Below are positions 1 to 13,835 of a stretch of 64,000 bases of DNA, piece by piece. The notes beneath the pieces were generated by a model, which saw only the letters and a program-made list of their open reading frames with translations, had not been told where the DNA came from and ran no database searches. Each line of letters begins with the position of its first letter. Position 1 is the stretch's first letter. The stretch lies in NCBI GenBank assembly GCA_019095985.1, contig CM032666.1, positions 63,667,249-63,731,248 on the forward strand. Direction: 5' to 3'. Source of the stretch: Streblospio benedicti (taxonomy: Eukaryota; Annelida; Polychaeta; Spionida; Spionidae). The translations under genes and the position numbers were made by a program.

Positions 1-25
1 AAAAGAAAGTTTGTGTGTATTTAGT

Positions 26-267
26 TTTTTTCTGGAACAGGTAATTATGTCTTCTTCATGATAGAATGTTATTTGAGCACTCGATTGTCGTGTCAATTGT
101 AAGATTTGAGCACAAGATTGGAATTGTCAATCTTGAAATTGAGCACGCTGATGTCTGATTTAAATGAACAAAGGGTAGGTAAATCAGACATCAGCATACT
201 CAATTTTACGACGGACACGACAATCGAATGCTCAAATAACATTCTATCATTCCAAGTTCCAGAAAAA
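26..267. mobile_element. Foldback/MITE hairpin element
   Basis: The outer arms TTTTTCTGGAAC and GTTCCAGAAAAA are inverted, and the inner arms also pair (GTTATTTGAGCACTCGATTG against its reverse complement near 215-245; GCTGATGTCTGATTTA at about 149 against TAAATCAGACATCAGC at about 180). The whole unit can fold into one long imperfect hairpin. No coding content; no clear target duplication. Confidence 0.6.
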
Positions 268-3099
268 CTATATAAATGCACATTTTATTAATGCGTGGGA
301 TGACATAAATCCGTATAGCGACTTGTAGAAACATATGCTGCGCAACTTTTACATAGAAAGAAGATTCGTATCAAACCTCACATACCACATATCTCTAAGG
401 CTTTGTTTAGTATTTGTTACGAGAGCATCCCATTTTCCAATTTAAATTTTACACTTTTTTTACAACTGAGTCAAATATGTGGAAGATCAAATGTACACAA
501 ACTTGGTTTCCTTTAACATAGTTTCATATGTGTAAAGATGAGCACGTTGACGATATTTTGATGCAAATATTTAAAATGGTGACGAACGTGTGGCCCAATT
601 TTAAAATCTGTGTTGTTGAGTGCATTATTTTGCATGCTCAATCGTATAATTGAGGGCGCCTCTGAACCAATTAGAATGCAATGCAGTATTGGTGATGTTT
701 TATGGACTGAGTTTGTGTAAATCAGACGTGTGTATACTCAATGTACCGATAGACACTCCAATCTCAAGCTCAAATCATACATTTATTTTCAAATAAACTT
801 CATGACAGTCAGTGTAATAGTATCATGTGATTCAGTGTGGAAAAAATTACGCTGTACTCTCTGAACCCATTCGATATACATGTAGTTGTTATGTAGAAAA
901 ATGCGAAGGTTGTCTCTTCTAGCGACTGTGCCAAGCATGTAACCAAGGAAATTGTATTTGACATGTGGACATATTCCTGACCTTAGTGTGTCTGGGATGC
1001 GATCATGTGGTCGTTCCCCGGCCTTCCCGGTCAACCTTCTTGCGCCCCTGGTCAATAACCCTATGTTGGTGTCGTCTTACAGTGGTGTGAATGAACGGCA
1101 TGATATTGAGTGAGTATGCGATATGTTATTATTTTTTTTTTTAATTATCAGACTTCACTGTGGTGAGACGTAATGTCACTAGTCTACACACCACGCGATC
1201 CATTCGCATGCATGCGGGAAGTCCCCCAAAACCAGAGGCGTTATTTGAATGTCATTCAAAGCGGAAGTTTCAATATAACTGCCATATAATAGCACTAGTA
1301 TATCTGGCACACAACTTCACATACACAACCAATCCCCTAACCGAAGCTATCAAAATATTGGTTACGTTTATCGGTGCATATTAAAAAGACACCATTCTCT
1401 ATCATCAGTAATTTGATTTTCCACCCCAGAGCGTAGATGTCATCACGCCAAGCAGAAGTAGCAGGAAGTTTTCAGTGATGCGGGCTCGAGTTTCCGTGTC
1501 AATCAGCCGCATTCACAGCTCCGGCGGCAAAAACTCGCCTCAGTCTTCTTTTTGCCGGTAACATACCATCTTCACATTTCATCTTTCGCATCATTGGAAA
1601 GCCACAGAAAATATCTGGCTTCTGCAATTTGGATAGGTTTGGTGCTAGCTTATAGAAGAGATTCGCATTATGATAAAATTGCATCGTAGGCAATGCCTTA
1701 AGACGTGAGGAAATGTTGCAAATGATCAGATATTAGAGATGTCAATGTGCGAGTTTCACCGATTAATTATGACCAAAGTAATTTCAGAAATATGATTAGT
1801 ACAACGTGCATAGCCTGTTTTATTTATCCGATTCCCTTTTGCACTACAATTATGTATTTCCTCATGTTGAAATATAAAAGTAAGTTTATTTTCTGAAAAA
1901 AGTTAGCATTAATTAATTTACCGCTGTTTGAACTTGTTTGACAAATGCAGGCGTCATAGCGGTCACACAAGTATACCCCCACCCCCAACTCTATTTATCA
2001 GAAGATATATTTGTTAGTTCGCTTTATTACATATTCGAGGAAGGGTAAATGGCTAGAAGATGCTACATTCCCTTTATACACGACCGGATATTCAGCTAAT
2101 TGATAGGTCGTAAACACTCGCATTTGCAGAGTACATATGAATGCTGTGCGTAATAAGATGCTAAGTAATAGCACAAACAGAGCCATCAAGTAATCTCTGC
2201 GCCATCCTGCCGTGTGAAACACAACACAGCTCTGTCATCACAGTGAGGACAACCAATTGATTTTGATGATATGTTCATGCCGTTTGTCGGCTGTCTGTGT
2301 TTTTGGTCTGCTACCACTTTTCTGTCTTTTCTCAGTGGGTCGCGGGGGAGTGCTGAGATTATGTCTGAGATTTGAAGTTGATGTGTTTTATGCACAGTTG
2401 TATTATTTCTCAGGTATATATCTCGCACTGCATGTTGCGTTGAAGTAGGAATCTTCGTCTAGGTGTAATGTCAAAAGAGTAAATAACTTGTTACTAGGAA
2501 ACGGGTTCCATTACATTAGTATGGCATGTAGGCCTAGACGCCTTATTCAATTACAAATCAACATTTTAAAAGTTAGTCGCGTGTTTTATTACTATATCAT
2601 CAATATATGCAAATTTCTTGTAGCGTCTAAACGCTTATGCTAGCTCACAACACACAAATGATGATTATCAAGAGCAATAGTAATGTAAAGTTGTTTGCCA
2701 AACACCAACCCTGCCCATCCCTTGAGAGGATTGGGTCAATATTTATTGATGTCTGTATTTGGAGTTTTGCCACAGATAGCAAATTGTATCTTTTCCCCCT
2801 TTCATCATGCTCGAGTGGGACTAGAGGCTACTCTTACCCGGTGAGCTCTCTCCACATTATACTTGGTATATTTAGCATTATCATTTGCGTATACAGTAAA
2901 GCAACTGAATGAGTTATAAATTAAGAAACTAGAAGCGCTTTGAAAGGCCTGTTATCTGAAGAATATGATCTCATGTACAACTATTTTCACGTCATGGATA
3001 AGGTGTGTGTGTAGTATCACGCATAGCTGGCTAGCTACATCGACATTCCTTCCAAGTAAGCTTGTGTGCATTTCAATCGCTCAATATAATAGACGTCAC
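268..3099. other. Gene-free stretch
   Basis: Only short chance open frames without codon bias or recognisable motifs. A weakly similar relic of the foldback element lies near 705-775 (AAATCAGACGTGTGTATACT). A short membrane-like open frame on the minus strand (1998-2222) has no family support. Confidence 0.4.
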
Positions 3100-3528
3100 T
3101 ATCAAAGGTATAAAAGAAAGTTTTGAGCAAAAGTATACGTGAGAGAGCTTTCAACTGTTCTCGGGTTTTCATCAGTCTGTTACCGATATGCCAATCATCA
3201 CGAGATGGCGGTGTGATGTCATCGGCGGCGGTCAGGAGGATGCTGGATATGGCAGGAAGGTCAGGGGGCCTTGCGTTATTCAGGTCCGGTTGAGGCGTCT
3301 GATGTGAATGACTGGATTTTCACTTGAATGGGTTGGAGTCACGATCAAACATCTTCACGTTATCCAGAAAGATATCGTGGTTCTGTCTCTCTCTTGTTGG
3401 TGAACATGGATGGAAACATGTGAAGAGGTGCTGCTTGGTCGTCTATGCTGATCTAGTTTTGAGAGGCTTGGATGTCTCACCGACATACATGCTGTAGCAA
3501 TGTTCATTGCTTCCATCCGTCCGGCTTA
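3100..3528 (-). mobile_element. Penelope-like retroelement fossil (GIY-YIG end)
   Basis: On the minus strand the conceptual peptide carries YVGETSKPL, the start of the GIY-YIG nuclease seen in Penelope-like elements, then FLDNVKMFDRDSNPF and a conserved LPAISSILL-type C-terminus. Only the 3' end remains and it is clearly decayed; no reverse transcriptase part is seen in the window. A MITE abuts its 5' side at 3529. Confidence 0.55.
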
Positions 3529-4053
3529 GGCGAGGGGCACATTCCACCGCAAGGTGGGTCTACAGCCAGTTTACGACCAAAAACGCATAAAAATCGTTAC
3601 GATCCGCGATGTGAAGTGCGGCAAACGTACGTTTTATTCAAGGCAGTACGGTGGCCGCAGAAAGACCACCCTACGTCATAGTCTGACCATAAGGAGGCAG
3701 TGCGGTGACCTTACGTTAAACGCAGATGATTTACCCGCACGTTGTAGGCACAGACACAGAACTGGGGCCGTCGTTCCCTGTACCATGAACGTACTGATCC
3801 CGTACAATTGTAATCACACGGTCCGTAGAACGTATAGTTGTACGCCAGTACATCGCAAGTTCTATGCAAGTTGATTGCACGACCACCTGAATAAAAACCA
3901 CTCCCTGTGCCGACGCACTCATAACGCACGGAGCCCGTGGGTATGTGCCCACAACTGTACTTTTGTGACTGCATGCAGAAAACGCCGTAGACACCGCAGA
4001 CCTCAAGACGCCTTGCGGTGACCAAGAACGCAAGGTGGAATGTGCCCCTCGCT
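3529..4053. mobile_element. MITE with 19-bp inverted ends and TTA flanks
   Basis: GCGAGGGGCACATTCCACC (3530-3548) is repeated exactly as the reverse complement at 4034-4052. TTA lies just outside both ends (3526-3528, 4054-4056), the target duplication expected for PIF/Harbinger-type elements. The 0.5 kb interior is more GC-rich than its surroundings and contains no transposase. Open frames across it overlap on both strands and are treated as chance. Confidence 0.75.
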
Positions 4054-4224
4054 TTATTGACTCACTACCGTAAGTTAGAAAGCTAAACATGGTGGCAGAT
4101 AGTGACGAATCGGCACCTATTTCTATAAATGTAAATACATGTAAATGTGGTGGTTTATAGTCGTGATGCAAGTATCTTGCTCTCGCGACTTTACATTTTA
4201 CACTGGGTAAGTGGCACACGTATT

Positions 4225-4460
4225 GATCATCTATTGATCAGTCTCCCATACTTGCACATTCAGCGCACAACGCTAATCACTCACACAATCACTCATTCAC
4301 TTTAACAATCCAATGACTTGTATCTAATTAACGCGCAGGTGCCACGGAGCTGTGTTAGGTATAAGTTTGCTCAACACCCACAACCAGAATCGAACCGGGA
4401 ATCGAACCCACGACCTTCTGGTCACGAGTCCAACTGCCTATCCACTCGGCCACAATATTC
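4225..4460 (-). repeat. tRNA-derived SINE
   Basis: On the minus strand an A box TGGCCGAGTGGATAGGCAG (4434-4452) is followed at normal distance by a B box GGTTCGATTCCC (4397-4408), as in a Ser/Leu-type tRNA. The acceptor stem does not close and unrelated body sequence follows down to about 4225, so this is a SINE head rather than a functional tRNA. Confidence 0.65.
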
Positions 4461-4540
4461 CATATTAAGGTTCATTATTGGTATTAGTTAGTCTCTGGCT
4501 TGTTACTCCTGGGCTAGATAACTCAATTCGCGTGTTGAAA

Positions 4541-5040
4541 ACTAGATCAAAAGTGTTCAAAGAACACTGCGCCCCTAGAACGACGTTGACTTATGGGCAA
4601 TTAAGATATGTACTGAAATAATGTATACTTTACAATCAAGAAATTTATGAATTTGAGGAGAAAACATCAGAATGAATCAGAATCAATATATCCAGCAAAA
4701 AGATATTTGTGTTGCCATACAATAGTACTGAATAACAAGATGATAATCAATATCAGTTTCAACAGAGTTACTTAGTAGGTAATGCTCTTTGGTTTCAAAT
4801 CCAATAATCAATTTCGCTGCTTGGTTGGAATATTGATTTTTCTTGCTGGCTAACTGCATTGAATATCATTAAAATGTAATAAAAGCGCTTCTAGAAAGCA
4901 AAATTTGATTGGCTGAGCACCCTAAATCGAATCACTTCGGTGTAGCTTCAAACTTCATAGTTGTGTAAAGTTTGAACGAAATCGGTTCATCGGTACGCCC
5001 GCTAGCTTGTCCGGACACATACATACATGCAAACACAGTA

Positions 5041-5094
<54 letters not shown>

Positions 5095-5111
5095 CTAGCT
5101 AGCTAGCTAGC

Positions 5112-5157
<46 letters not shown>

Positions 5158-5209
5158 CAAACAAACGAAACACAATGCTTGCTTCAGCAGCTGAGCTGAA
5201 GCGACGCAA
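4541..5209 (+). mobile_element. Helentron-like repeat family, copy 1 (shortened)
   Basis: Starts with AGATCAAAAGTGTTCAAAG and ends with a ...GAAGCGACGCAA terminus, as do the copies at 22774 and 44094. Most of the internal monomers are missing here. A (GTTA)n microsatellite sits where the other copies carry ACAT repeats. Confidence 0.6.
5039..5156. repeat. (GTTA)n microsatellite with GCTA interruption
   Basis: About 29 tetramer units, with a block of GCTA variants in the middle. It lies just before the conserved 3' end of the surrounding repeat. Confidence 0.95.
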
Positions 5210-5302
5210 TAATGGCCACTCTGCACTACTGTCAGACTCAACGACCCACATCAAGGTCAATTACCAGGACACAGTGATCCCTATATTAGGATAAAAGAAT
5301 TG

Positions 5303-5550
5303 GCTGTTAACTCAAGCAAGGTCTCTGGTTTTCACGTCTCTAGTAGCCCTTTAGATTTTGACACTTGCAATGTACACGAATGAAGATCTTGTAATAGGTA
5401 TAAGGTAATCGGCATACCATGAAATGTTGACATCCTATCATATTAGCAAGGTACCTGGTGTGCAGTCAAATTCACGTGATGGATTTTTATGTTCTTTTGG
5501 GTCGCGATAGTAGACGCAGAAAATGAATTGGATTCCAATAACCTATGTGT
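5303..5550 (+). repeat. Direct repeat, left copy
   Basis: Similar over about 240 bases to 6117-6350 in the same orientation (shared CACGAATGAAGATCTTG, ATGAAATGTTGACA-like and GATGGATTTTTATGTTCTTT stretches). The two copies flank a GC-rich MITE. Confidence 0.65.
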
Positions 5551-5568
5551 ACTGTCCACTGTCCACTA

Positions 5569-6031
5569 AAAGGGCGATTATCCATACACGCTTTCTATAC
5601 ACGCGGCAGCGGCAGCAGCGTGGTGACGGCACCGCCAGCCGCCAAGCGGCTTGTTTGACGAACTGCTTTGGGTAGTGATTCTGCGGCTAAGCCGCCTGCC
5701 TACCGCTAGGTCGAGGGTGCACCGCCCGAACCACTTGTTTTAAATGGATCACAATCCATTAGCAGTGCGGTTCTATCATAAAACTATATAAATCAATGTA
5801 AAAAACGAGGGGCTGAACATTGGATTTGGCACAGCTTTGCGGCAATAAGAAATGTATGGATTATGAACTGCCGCCCAGCAGCCGCTTGCCTGCCGCCGCC
5901 GCCTCAGCCATCTCACAGGCGCCACCCCTCAAGTATGGATGATGGTCCTAATGGTCAAACGAGCCGCCTGGCGGCTGGCGATGTTAACCCCGCGCCGCAG
6001 CCGCTCCCGCATGTATAAATAATAGCCCTTT
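5569..6031. mobile_element. GC-rich MITE with inverted ends
   Basis: Ends AAAGGGCGATTATCCATAC and (reverse complement) AAAGGGCTATTATTTATAC pair with few mismatches. The interior is full of short inverted GCCGCC/GGCGGC blocks and is strikingly GC-rich against AT-rich flanks. No coding content. Confidence 0.65.
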
Positions 6032-6116
6032 AATATAAAATATCACTGAACTGGTTCGACGGCAAATCTGCTGCCAGTGTTTATGGATAATGGCCCTTAT
6101 GATTTTACAAAAGGAG

Positions 6117-6350
6117 GCTGTTAACTTAGATAAACAATTGGGTTTTTCACCGCTGAAACGCTTTTCATTTGACATTTGAAGTGTGCACGAATGAAGATCT
6201 TGCAAGGCAATCAGCATACCGTGAAATGTTGACAGCCAATCATATCCATTATCAAGCTACCTGGAGGTGTGCCGTCGAATCCACGCGATGGATTTTTTAT
6301 GTTCTTTTAAGTCGATAGAAGAGGCTGGATTCAAATAACCTCTTTGTATC
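6117..6350 (+). repeat. Direct repeat, right copy
   Basis: Partner of 5303-5550. The pair could be a local duplication later split by the MITE, or the ends of a small element; no internal coding sequence decides this. Confidence 0.6.
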
Positions 6351-7564
6351 CTCTTTCTGTTTTTCGTTATAGTTATATATATCAAGCTGCCGTAAAGGTT
6401 ATCGAAATGAAAACGATCCTGGTGGGTGTATCTTGACACTGTGAGAGAAAAATCTGCAAAACAAACGTTGTGCTCGCATTTATTCTGTCATTTCTAGTGC
6501 ATTCTAATCTTTACATTTGTTTCTTTTCATATATTGAAATATGGTGAGCATAGCAGACGGCCTAGGCGTACTCCTTGCCTTCAGCAGGGTAAATTTGATA
6601 TTTACACCATTACTTCCTCCATGGCATGTTCTAACACTTTTATTTGTATTCAAATCACGTCCTAAAGCTGCCAAATCCGTCTAGAGTATACTGTTGGCAT
6701 TCTGATAAGTGATTGGAAGATAGTTTGTAGCATGTAGTATCATCAATACAAACCATTGTAAACAACACAGAGTTTCTAAGAATATGAACTGGGTGTATTA
6801 ATTGCAATTTTGTTGAATGATAACTAATCGGTAACATCATGATTTTACCAGCTCTGTACTCCATCTCCCCTCCTTAAAGAAAAAAAGATCAATTGCAACT
6901 TTTTGCAGCAACAACACTCTTAAGAAGCTCTTGAGAAGATATTAGGCTCCAAGATTTATTGAGCGAGAGGTGTTACTTTCTACTTCATTACCAATGATCA
7001 GCTGGTCTGTGCTAGGCAACTAAAGATGGCGTCACTACAATGATTCTTTTGGCAAAACAGACTTATCACGTGATTCGTACAAAAGTACATTTCAACATCA
7101 CTTTTTCATTTCCAAACATGTTCGAGATTTCTCATACTTCATCCACTTAGCATTGGGCTCTCGTGGGAAGATATGCGTATCTCACCTTTCCATTTTCACT
7201 TTGGTACAAAATTGCACATAGGAATTTGCAAGGGTTTTTAGAATAACGTTTTATGTATTTTTGAAGATTAAATGATATTTATTAGTGAGAATCCTTTCTA
7301 TTAGGCTTATACATTTGTATCAATGTGTTCGAAATACTATTTTTATTCTGATACTACAATGCCGAAATTATGTCTTGCTTGTTTTTTAGAAAATAAACGA
7401 GTGAATAAGTAAAAATGGTGACAAGCAGCCTGATGGAGGCTGCTGCCAACGTTTATTTGACAAAAAGTTTGGGGTTAAAAAACCGACCCACCTCAAATTA
7501 GTGATACAAATACAGTAATAAAAATATCGACCCACACCCAACTAGTGATGCAATTACAAAATAA

Positions 7565-7639
<75 letters not shown>

Positions 7640-10600
7640 AAATATAAAGATATAGATATGCCTATATATATAAATATTTATCCATGTATTCCATTAGTTG
7701 TTGTGAGTATCCATGTTGTGAGTATCCATGTATTCCAAGTTAGAACCTGGAACTTCTGAGACGTTTATAATGGAATAGGGTCACAGCTTCAATATATACA
7801 TAGCATATACTTATTGGGTAGAATAAATGATAAACATTAAAAGGTGTATGAAAATAAAATCTCCCGAGAATGAATACGAGTAATGTATCACTTTATATTT
7901 AAAGCTCACACCACACAAATCAATTATCTTGTACAAACCTTTAGCAAACTTCCAGTGCTCAGTGCAGTCAGCTCGTGGAAAACTTCATCCTCATTGAGAC
8001 TGCACAATTTGTTCCATGGTAAATGAGCACACATCTACCTCAAACCCCAACATAGTAAATGCAATGATACGTGACTAGCCCATACAATACATATTGACTG
8101 TATCCGCCCTGTGACCGCATCTCCAATAATAAGAAAATCCATCCAACATACATACATGTATGCACTTGTATGTCTACATGACACTGGAAACTTCGAGTAT
8201 AACTGGAGGTACTGTGATATTGACAAAACAGCGTGGTGGGAGAGGAATATGTTTAATGAATGATATCTTAAGAGTGTGTACGTGATCTAAATTTTAACTA
8301 ACCATGCACGATGAAAAAGGTAAAAGGAATTGTAATAAACTTGTGTGCAGGCTATGAGGATCCACTGGTTCATACAATGTTTGCAGCCCAAAGAGCCTAT
8401 TGTTTCCTTGTGCAGAAGATCATACTCGTTATAAGATAATTCATTTAAGTATACGCTAAGTGGTCACGATGGATGATATAGCATAATAGCTGATGGATTG
8501 GTGAATTAACGCATTATGGCTCTTGCGTCTCAGTTACATACAAGAAAGCATTTTCTTTTCCAATTCATTTTCCTCGCTTAATGAAATATCCAATCCTAGA
8601 AAGAATCCTTTTCATATTATATTAAGTACAGCCGTATAGAGAAAAACTTGCAAACAATAGCTATATATAGATCGGTTCACCGTCTCCATCTAAAAGGCAA
8701 TTTCCCTTTAAACAACACTCTGATGTTTGCTGGGGAAAATCTGGCATTCAATTGATTTGATCTGGAAAGTAATGCGGTATTTATGTGAGAGTCGAGTAGT
8801 TTTGCTTTGTCTACGTGCATTTTGAAAGATGTACTTTTCTATTCTCCGGCATTGTGAAGTACAATTATATGTCAGTATGATTATGATTTTAGATTACCGA
8901 GCCGTTGATAGAAATAGAGTAACTTATTTTATCTTTGAATGAACTCGTAGTGACGAATTTGCTGTTTTGCATATTGTTTACCATTACTAGCACGTAATCG
9001 CACACTATGTAAGCAGCGACTACTCAAGTGTATAAATAGGCATTCTGAAGATGGTAACTTGGAATAGACATCCACTTATGTCAAAACGGTATATTGCTTG
9101 AACATGTTTCTAGAGACTCTTCTCCCGAAATTGCATGCACTTGAAACATATGGCATTGAATAGAGACGATAAAGATGAATACACTCGACAATTATGTAAG
9201 TAATCACTCCATTGCTCATGAAAGCGAAAAATGCACATGTATAGGCTCCTATTTCTAAAAATATATAAACATTACTAGCATGGATTGGACATTGCTTCTG
9301 CTGCAACACCTAACACATAACATATACCTTTTAAGAATGAGCTGTCATCTAAATAACTCTGAAGTGGTAAACACTTGAGCATCGTGAATTTATACATCTC
9401 TGCACTTTGCAACACTGAAAACAAGGGAAAGTGCAGAGTGGCATTTAAGACATTTGCACTCTACATTTCTTATGCGACTTTAAGCCAGAAGTGTCTGGGT
9501 TATTTCACGTGTGCATTCAAATATGTTCACAATATGTATATCACACGCCAGCATAATAAATGAGTATTTGAAATGACTTGAGTAAAGAAGAACAAAAATA
9601 GAAAAAGAAGACAAAAAATACACAAACAAAATCAATTTAAAATGCAGATGTAATAAAATATATTGTCCTATGAGCTGTTTGCAACTAAAATATAAGACAT
9701 AAAACTGATGGAAATATTAATAAAAACATCTACATGGTCAAATTGCTGTGATGATAGAGTGCCAGGTCTCCATCTGCCCTATCACCCGCCACCTCGGCAA
9801 CCTCAACCCCCAAACTATCACACCACACTAATGCTATGGCAGGCTCACACTAAACACGGTGTAATGTTAACACGAGACACACATCGGTTTTCGTCCATAC
9901 TTGCATCAGGACAGGACAGCATAGAGTTAGGATCGAATCAGCACAGTGTAGAACCAGACAAGAGCACCACTAATCTCCCCGAGAGAGAAAGAACGGTCCG
10001 TGTTTGGGTGGATGTATGTTTGACAACCATCCTCGTCAACGCACCTTGATCCATGCGCCATCACGTTTCAACCGTGTATAATGCATGTGAGGCAACCATT
10101 GTTATCTAAACATTTCAAAATAAACTTATATCAAAGCCTCTAATAGTTTCAACGTTAAATGCAACCTCTTCATCTCGCAATGTCCATGGTATGCCACACT
10201 ATAGGTGGCAACACGCTGGAGGTGAGAGTGTCCCCACCCACACACAACGTACCCTTCTCAACGACTCGGTCATTAAATGGCAACCACGCCAAATCCGTCA
10301 TCACCGTCCTTTGTTTTTCTCTCCTCGCTGTCAATTGTGGCCATTAGACTGCAATTGTACAGCAAATACGTCATGTGCACCGTGGCAGATGTGTGTGTGT
10401 GGTGCGACCTTGAGAGATTGATTCAGCTAATACTTTATCATCATGCGTCAAGCTGGTCTTAGTCGCTGCATGGTGGTTCTGTATTATCATATATGAACGG
10501 TGTTTATGACGCACGCAGGAAATTAGTTTTAATTCTGTTTTACCATCCTAAAAGTGTTGCTGTACCAAGGTTTACAACATAATAATATTTGGCAGCAATT

Positions 10601-13600
10601 ATTTTGTACAACGAATGGAGTTGGTGGGCACGAACTCGTATAATCATCTGTTGCGTGCTGCAGTTGATAAACAACAATGGATGAAAAAGCGGGATTTCGT
10701 TCCATCTTTATCACAGACCCAATAATTGTAGACTATTAATTGAGGCATTTTTCCTGGTGTCCCGACAGCCATTTGGTCCATTTCATAGGCCACAAGACAT
10801 GGGTGGCACGACGTCCTTACAGTACACAAGTCACAGCCAGGGTCATAACTCGGATTTCCTCGAAGGGAGGGCATGTGCTTCTAAATAAATCTCAAACACT
10901 GTGTCTGTGTACTGAAAACATCCCACGACTCATCTCGTTCGAGACGTGGTTAAAGTGATAAAACATTTTAAACAAAAGTTCACTGTGATGACTAACCCGA
11001 CCCTCCACGTGCCACCGCCACCCCCACCAAGCCTGCAGGATCTATCACTACTAACCGCGAGCAAAAATAAACAGACGATCTTTGTTAAGTAAAATTTGAA
11101 CCGATTGGCTGTCAATTCATTGCACGACGTAATATTGGCTCGCAGTACAGGATACATTTTGCCCTACACGCAAGCATCTTGCATACATCACGAACCCCAC
11201 TGAAGACCGCGCTTACAAAATGCTTACTCTTCTCTATCCTGAGTACGTAAATAATTCACGGACCATACTGTGACATGGTGATTTGATTGGAACTGATAGG
11301 CCCCAAATGAATACGCCACCAGGGAGAAAACATCGTTGAAGATTATTCCGGTCAAAATAGAATTTTGAAGTATGATGCTTCCTTTTTTGCAGAGAGACCA
11401 CCAGCCTTTAAATATGTGAAACACTCAATTTTTCTTTATTTTGAGGATATTTTGTTTTATTAGCTCTTTTCCTTTACTTTGAGGATATTTTGTTTTATTA
11501 GCTCTAGTGTGATAAATACACTGGTACAGTAAATTAATAATTAACCATTATTCTAGTGTTTGGTTAAAAACTATATGCTAAACTAGTTTTTTCAAAGAGA
11601 TTTTTATTCAGGGATACATTAAGGTTTTCAACGTATTGTTTCGGCGTGGTGATAAAGTTGTTGTCACTTCCACCGAATCTACAATCCTGCTTTACCAGAG
11701 GTACATTCTCACCACATCAGATTATGTTCATTTAACACAGAATCGCACAGATGTGATTTGCTCTAGTATTGGAATGTGGATCTGCTGGAGGTTGACAACA
11801 TGTAGCCCCGAAATAACCCAGGTACCTTGCTTCAATCTTACAGTACGCATCAGTGTGTAATCACAAGTGTTCATCAGGCCTTGAGGCAAATATGGATCTT
11901 GTTGATTAGGTTATCGGCAATAAATGACCGTGTGTAAAACCATCTAAAGGCAACACGTCACATTGGCAACACGTATCATGAAGGGTTAGGTGTGAAAATG
12001 ACGTTGAAAGGGATTGATGAAGATGTGACACTTGCAATGTGGTGCAGGAAGTGACAAAGTGAATTGAAATGACTACACGGGTAATCGAACATATTTCAGA
12101 CACGGATGCATTGCTCAAATTTAAAGGTGATACCAATCGATATAGTGATATGGAACTTTATTTCACCGGGGGAAGCTCTGAGTGGACGGTCTGCCATCGT
12201 TGTACAGTAATGCAATTTATACAAACTGCAGAGGTGACAATGGCATTTGATGACAATTAATGATATAACAAGCGATGGACGCAATTAATAAATTCAACGC
12301 TTCCACGGTCTGGTACAGTTCGAATATCTGGCTACATACAACAGCCGATGTGTCTAGTGCATGTATATTTGAGTAATTCTGTAGAAGTAGTAATTTCCTC
12401 TGTGACTAAAAGGCTGGTGTTTGTGATAAATAGTGGTTCAATAGACTTCATCACGGGAGTGAACCTATTAGATCAGAGTGGAATCTACGACCAGCACCTT
12501 AGATTAACATCTGCACTCCTTGTTGAAAATATTTACACACTTTCCCCGCTGAAGACGGCACAATTTCGTTGATGAAGGTAAACATTATAAACATGTGTAC
12601 ATTTGTGGGAAACACTGTTATGCGTTAAATCTCTCTCTGGTTCAACCTTTCCTGAGTCAAAGAGGGAATACTGAAATGATTAGGTTTTATGATATAACAG
12701 ATAGAAGTTCGACTTTGTACTCACGTGACGCAGTAAAACTCGTCTTTTAATCGCTAATTTGTACAAAGTATACAAGATATTCAAACAAATGTGTTAAATG
12801 CACCGTACAATGTATTCACCAAAATATTCTGTTTGAGCGACACTCGTGTTACAAGAAACCCGTTCGTTACTCCGAAAACCAAAGCACGCTGTGTATCGCA
12901 TTGCAAATGTTCATGAACATCATCGGGTAGGATATTCGATCTTGCGTATTGTTTAGGTTTCTTCTTCCTGAAAACATCGCGTCTTGTTGCTGTCATATAT
13001 ACGGTTTGTTGTATAGCAGGTATGAGCTGTATCCACCAGCGTCTCGTAATGGTCCTCTCAGAGTAGTGTTTGAGATTCATTACCTTCGAAAACGACGTGT
13101 CGTGTGTAGGATTTTAGTTTGCATTCTGCTTCGAAATGCACGTGAAAATCCTGCCTCGCAGTGCTCATCATTGATGACGAATCAAGAGTGATCTGATTTG
13201 TAGACTGGCCGGTGGGGATGAATCGGTTTACTTATGTACAATCCACCAGAGTGTAGCTCCAGCTCGGGTGTCCACATCTACTAAATTTTGGTTTCATTCG
13301 ACTCGCATTGGCTGTGCACATCATTCTGACCGTTGCTGGTTATAATAGGCAAAACGTACCCACGATCATGTAGCGATATGGTAGATAGAGTTCACGTGGT
13401 GACGGTCCATAGACGTCATCTGCTGTTTATTCCCGTGGTAAAGTTCTTGGAGTATGGTCATGTTTTGTTAGAATTTTGTTGTTGCTTCAGATTCTGTCAT
13501 GCTCTCAGTCTGTGGTGCTGTACGGTTTTTTCTACTCTCTACGGGTTAATTGTCGACAGGACCACAATTTGTGTTAAGTCCGCTACATTCCGGCCACCAC

Positions 13601-13660
13601 CATGAAGTTGTACTTGGCAAGATTCGTGCCTAATCAAAAATTCAGATTTATGTTCTTGAA
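6351..13660. other. Gene-free stretch with simple repeats
   Basis: I see no supportable exon. Visible structure is an AT microsatellite at about 7563-7640, a 40-base tandem duplication at about 11434-11506, and scattered chance open frames. Confidence 0.4.
7563..7640. repeat. (TA)n microsatellite
   Basis: Uninterrupted alternating TA with one AATA break, followed by AT-rich derivatives to about 7675. Confidence 0.95.
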
Positions 13661-13736
13661 TATCAGACATATTGTCACGTGTCGTCGTCTTTGCTGGCGG
13701 CTGTGGCGGCGTTGGCATGGGTGTACAAGCTTTCGT

Positions 13737-13835
13737 GCGTGCGCGCGCGCGTGTGTGTGGCTGTGTGTGGCTGTGTGTATGTGTGTGTCTGTGTGTGGTT
13801 GTGTCTGTGTCTGCGTCTGTACGTATGTCTGTGGG
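13737..13835. repeat. Imperfect (GT)n/(GTGTCT)n tract
   Basis: Alternating GC/GT passing into TGTGTCTG-type units. Overlapping open frames on both strands here (Val/Cys-rich or His/Thr-rich) are products of the repeat. Confidence 0.9.

Noticed and set aside
3472-4219. Several overlapping open frames over 100 codons on both strands.
   Set aside because: They lie within the MITE at 3529-4053 and its edges, show no protein family features and occur on both strands at once.
4390-4457. Functional tRNA gene on the minus strand.
   Set aside because: A and B boxes are good but the acceptor stem does not pair and SINE-like body sequence follows.
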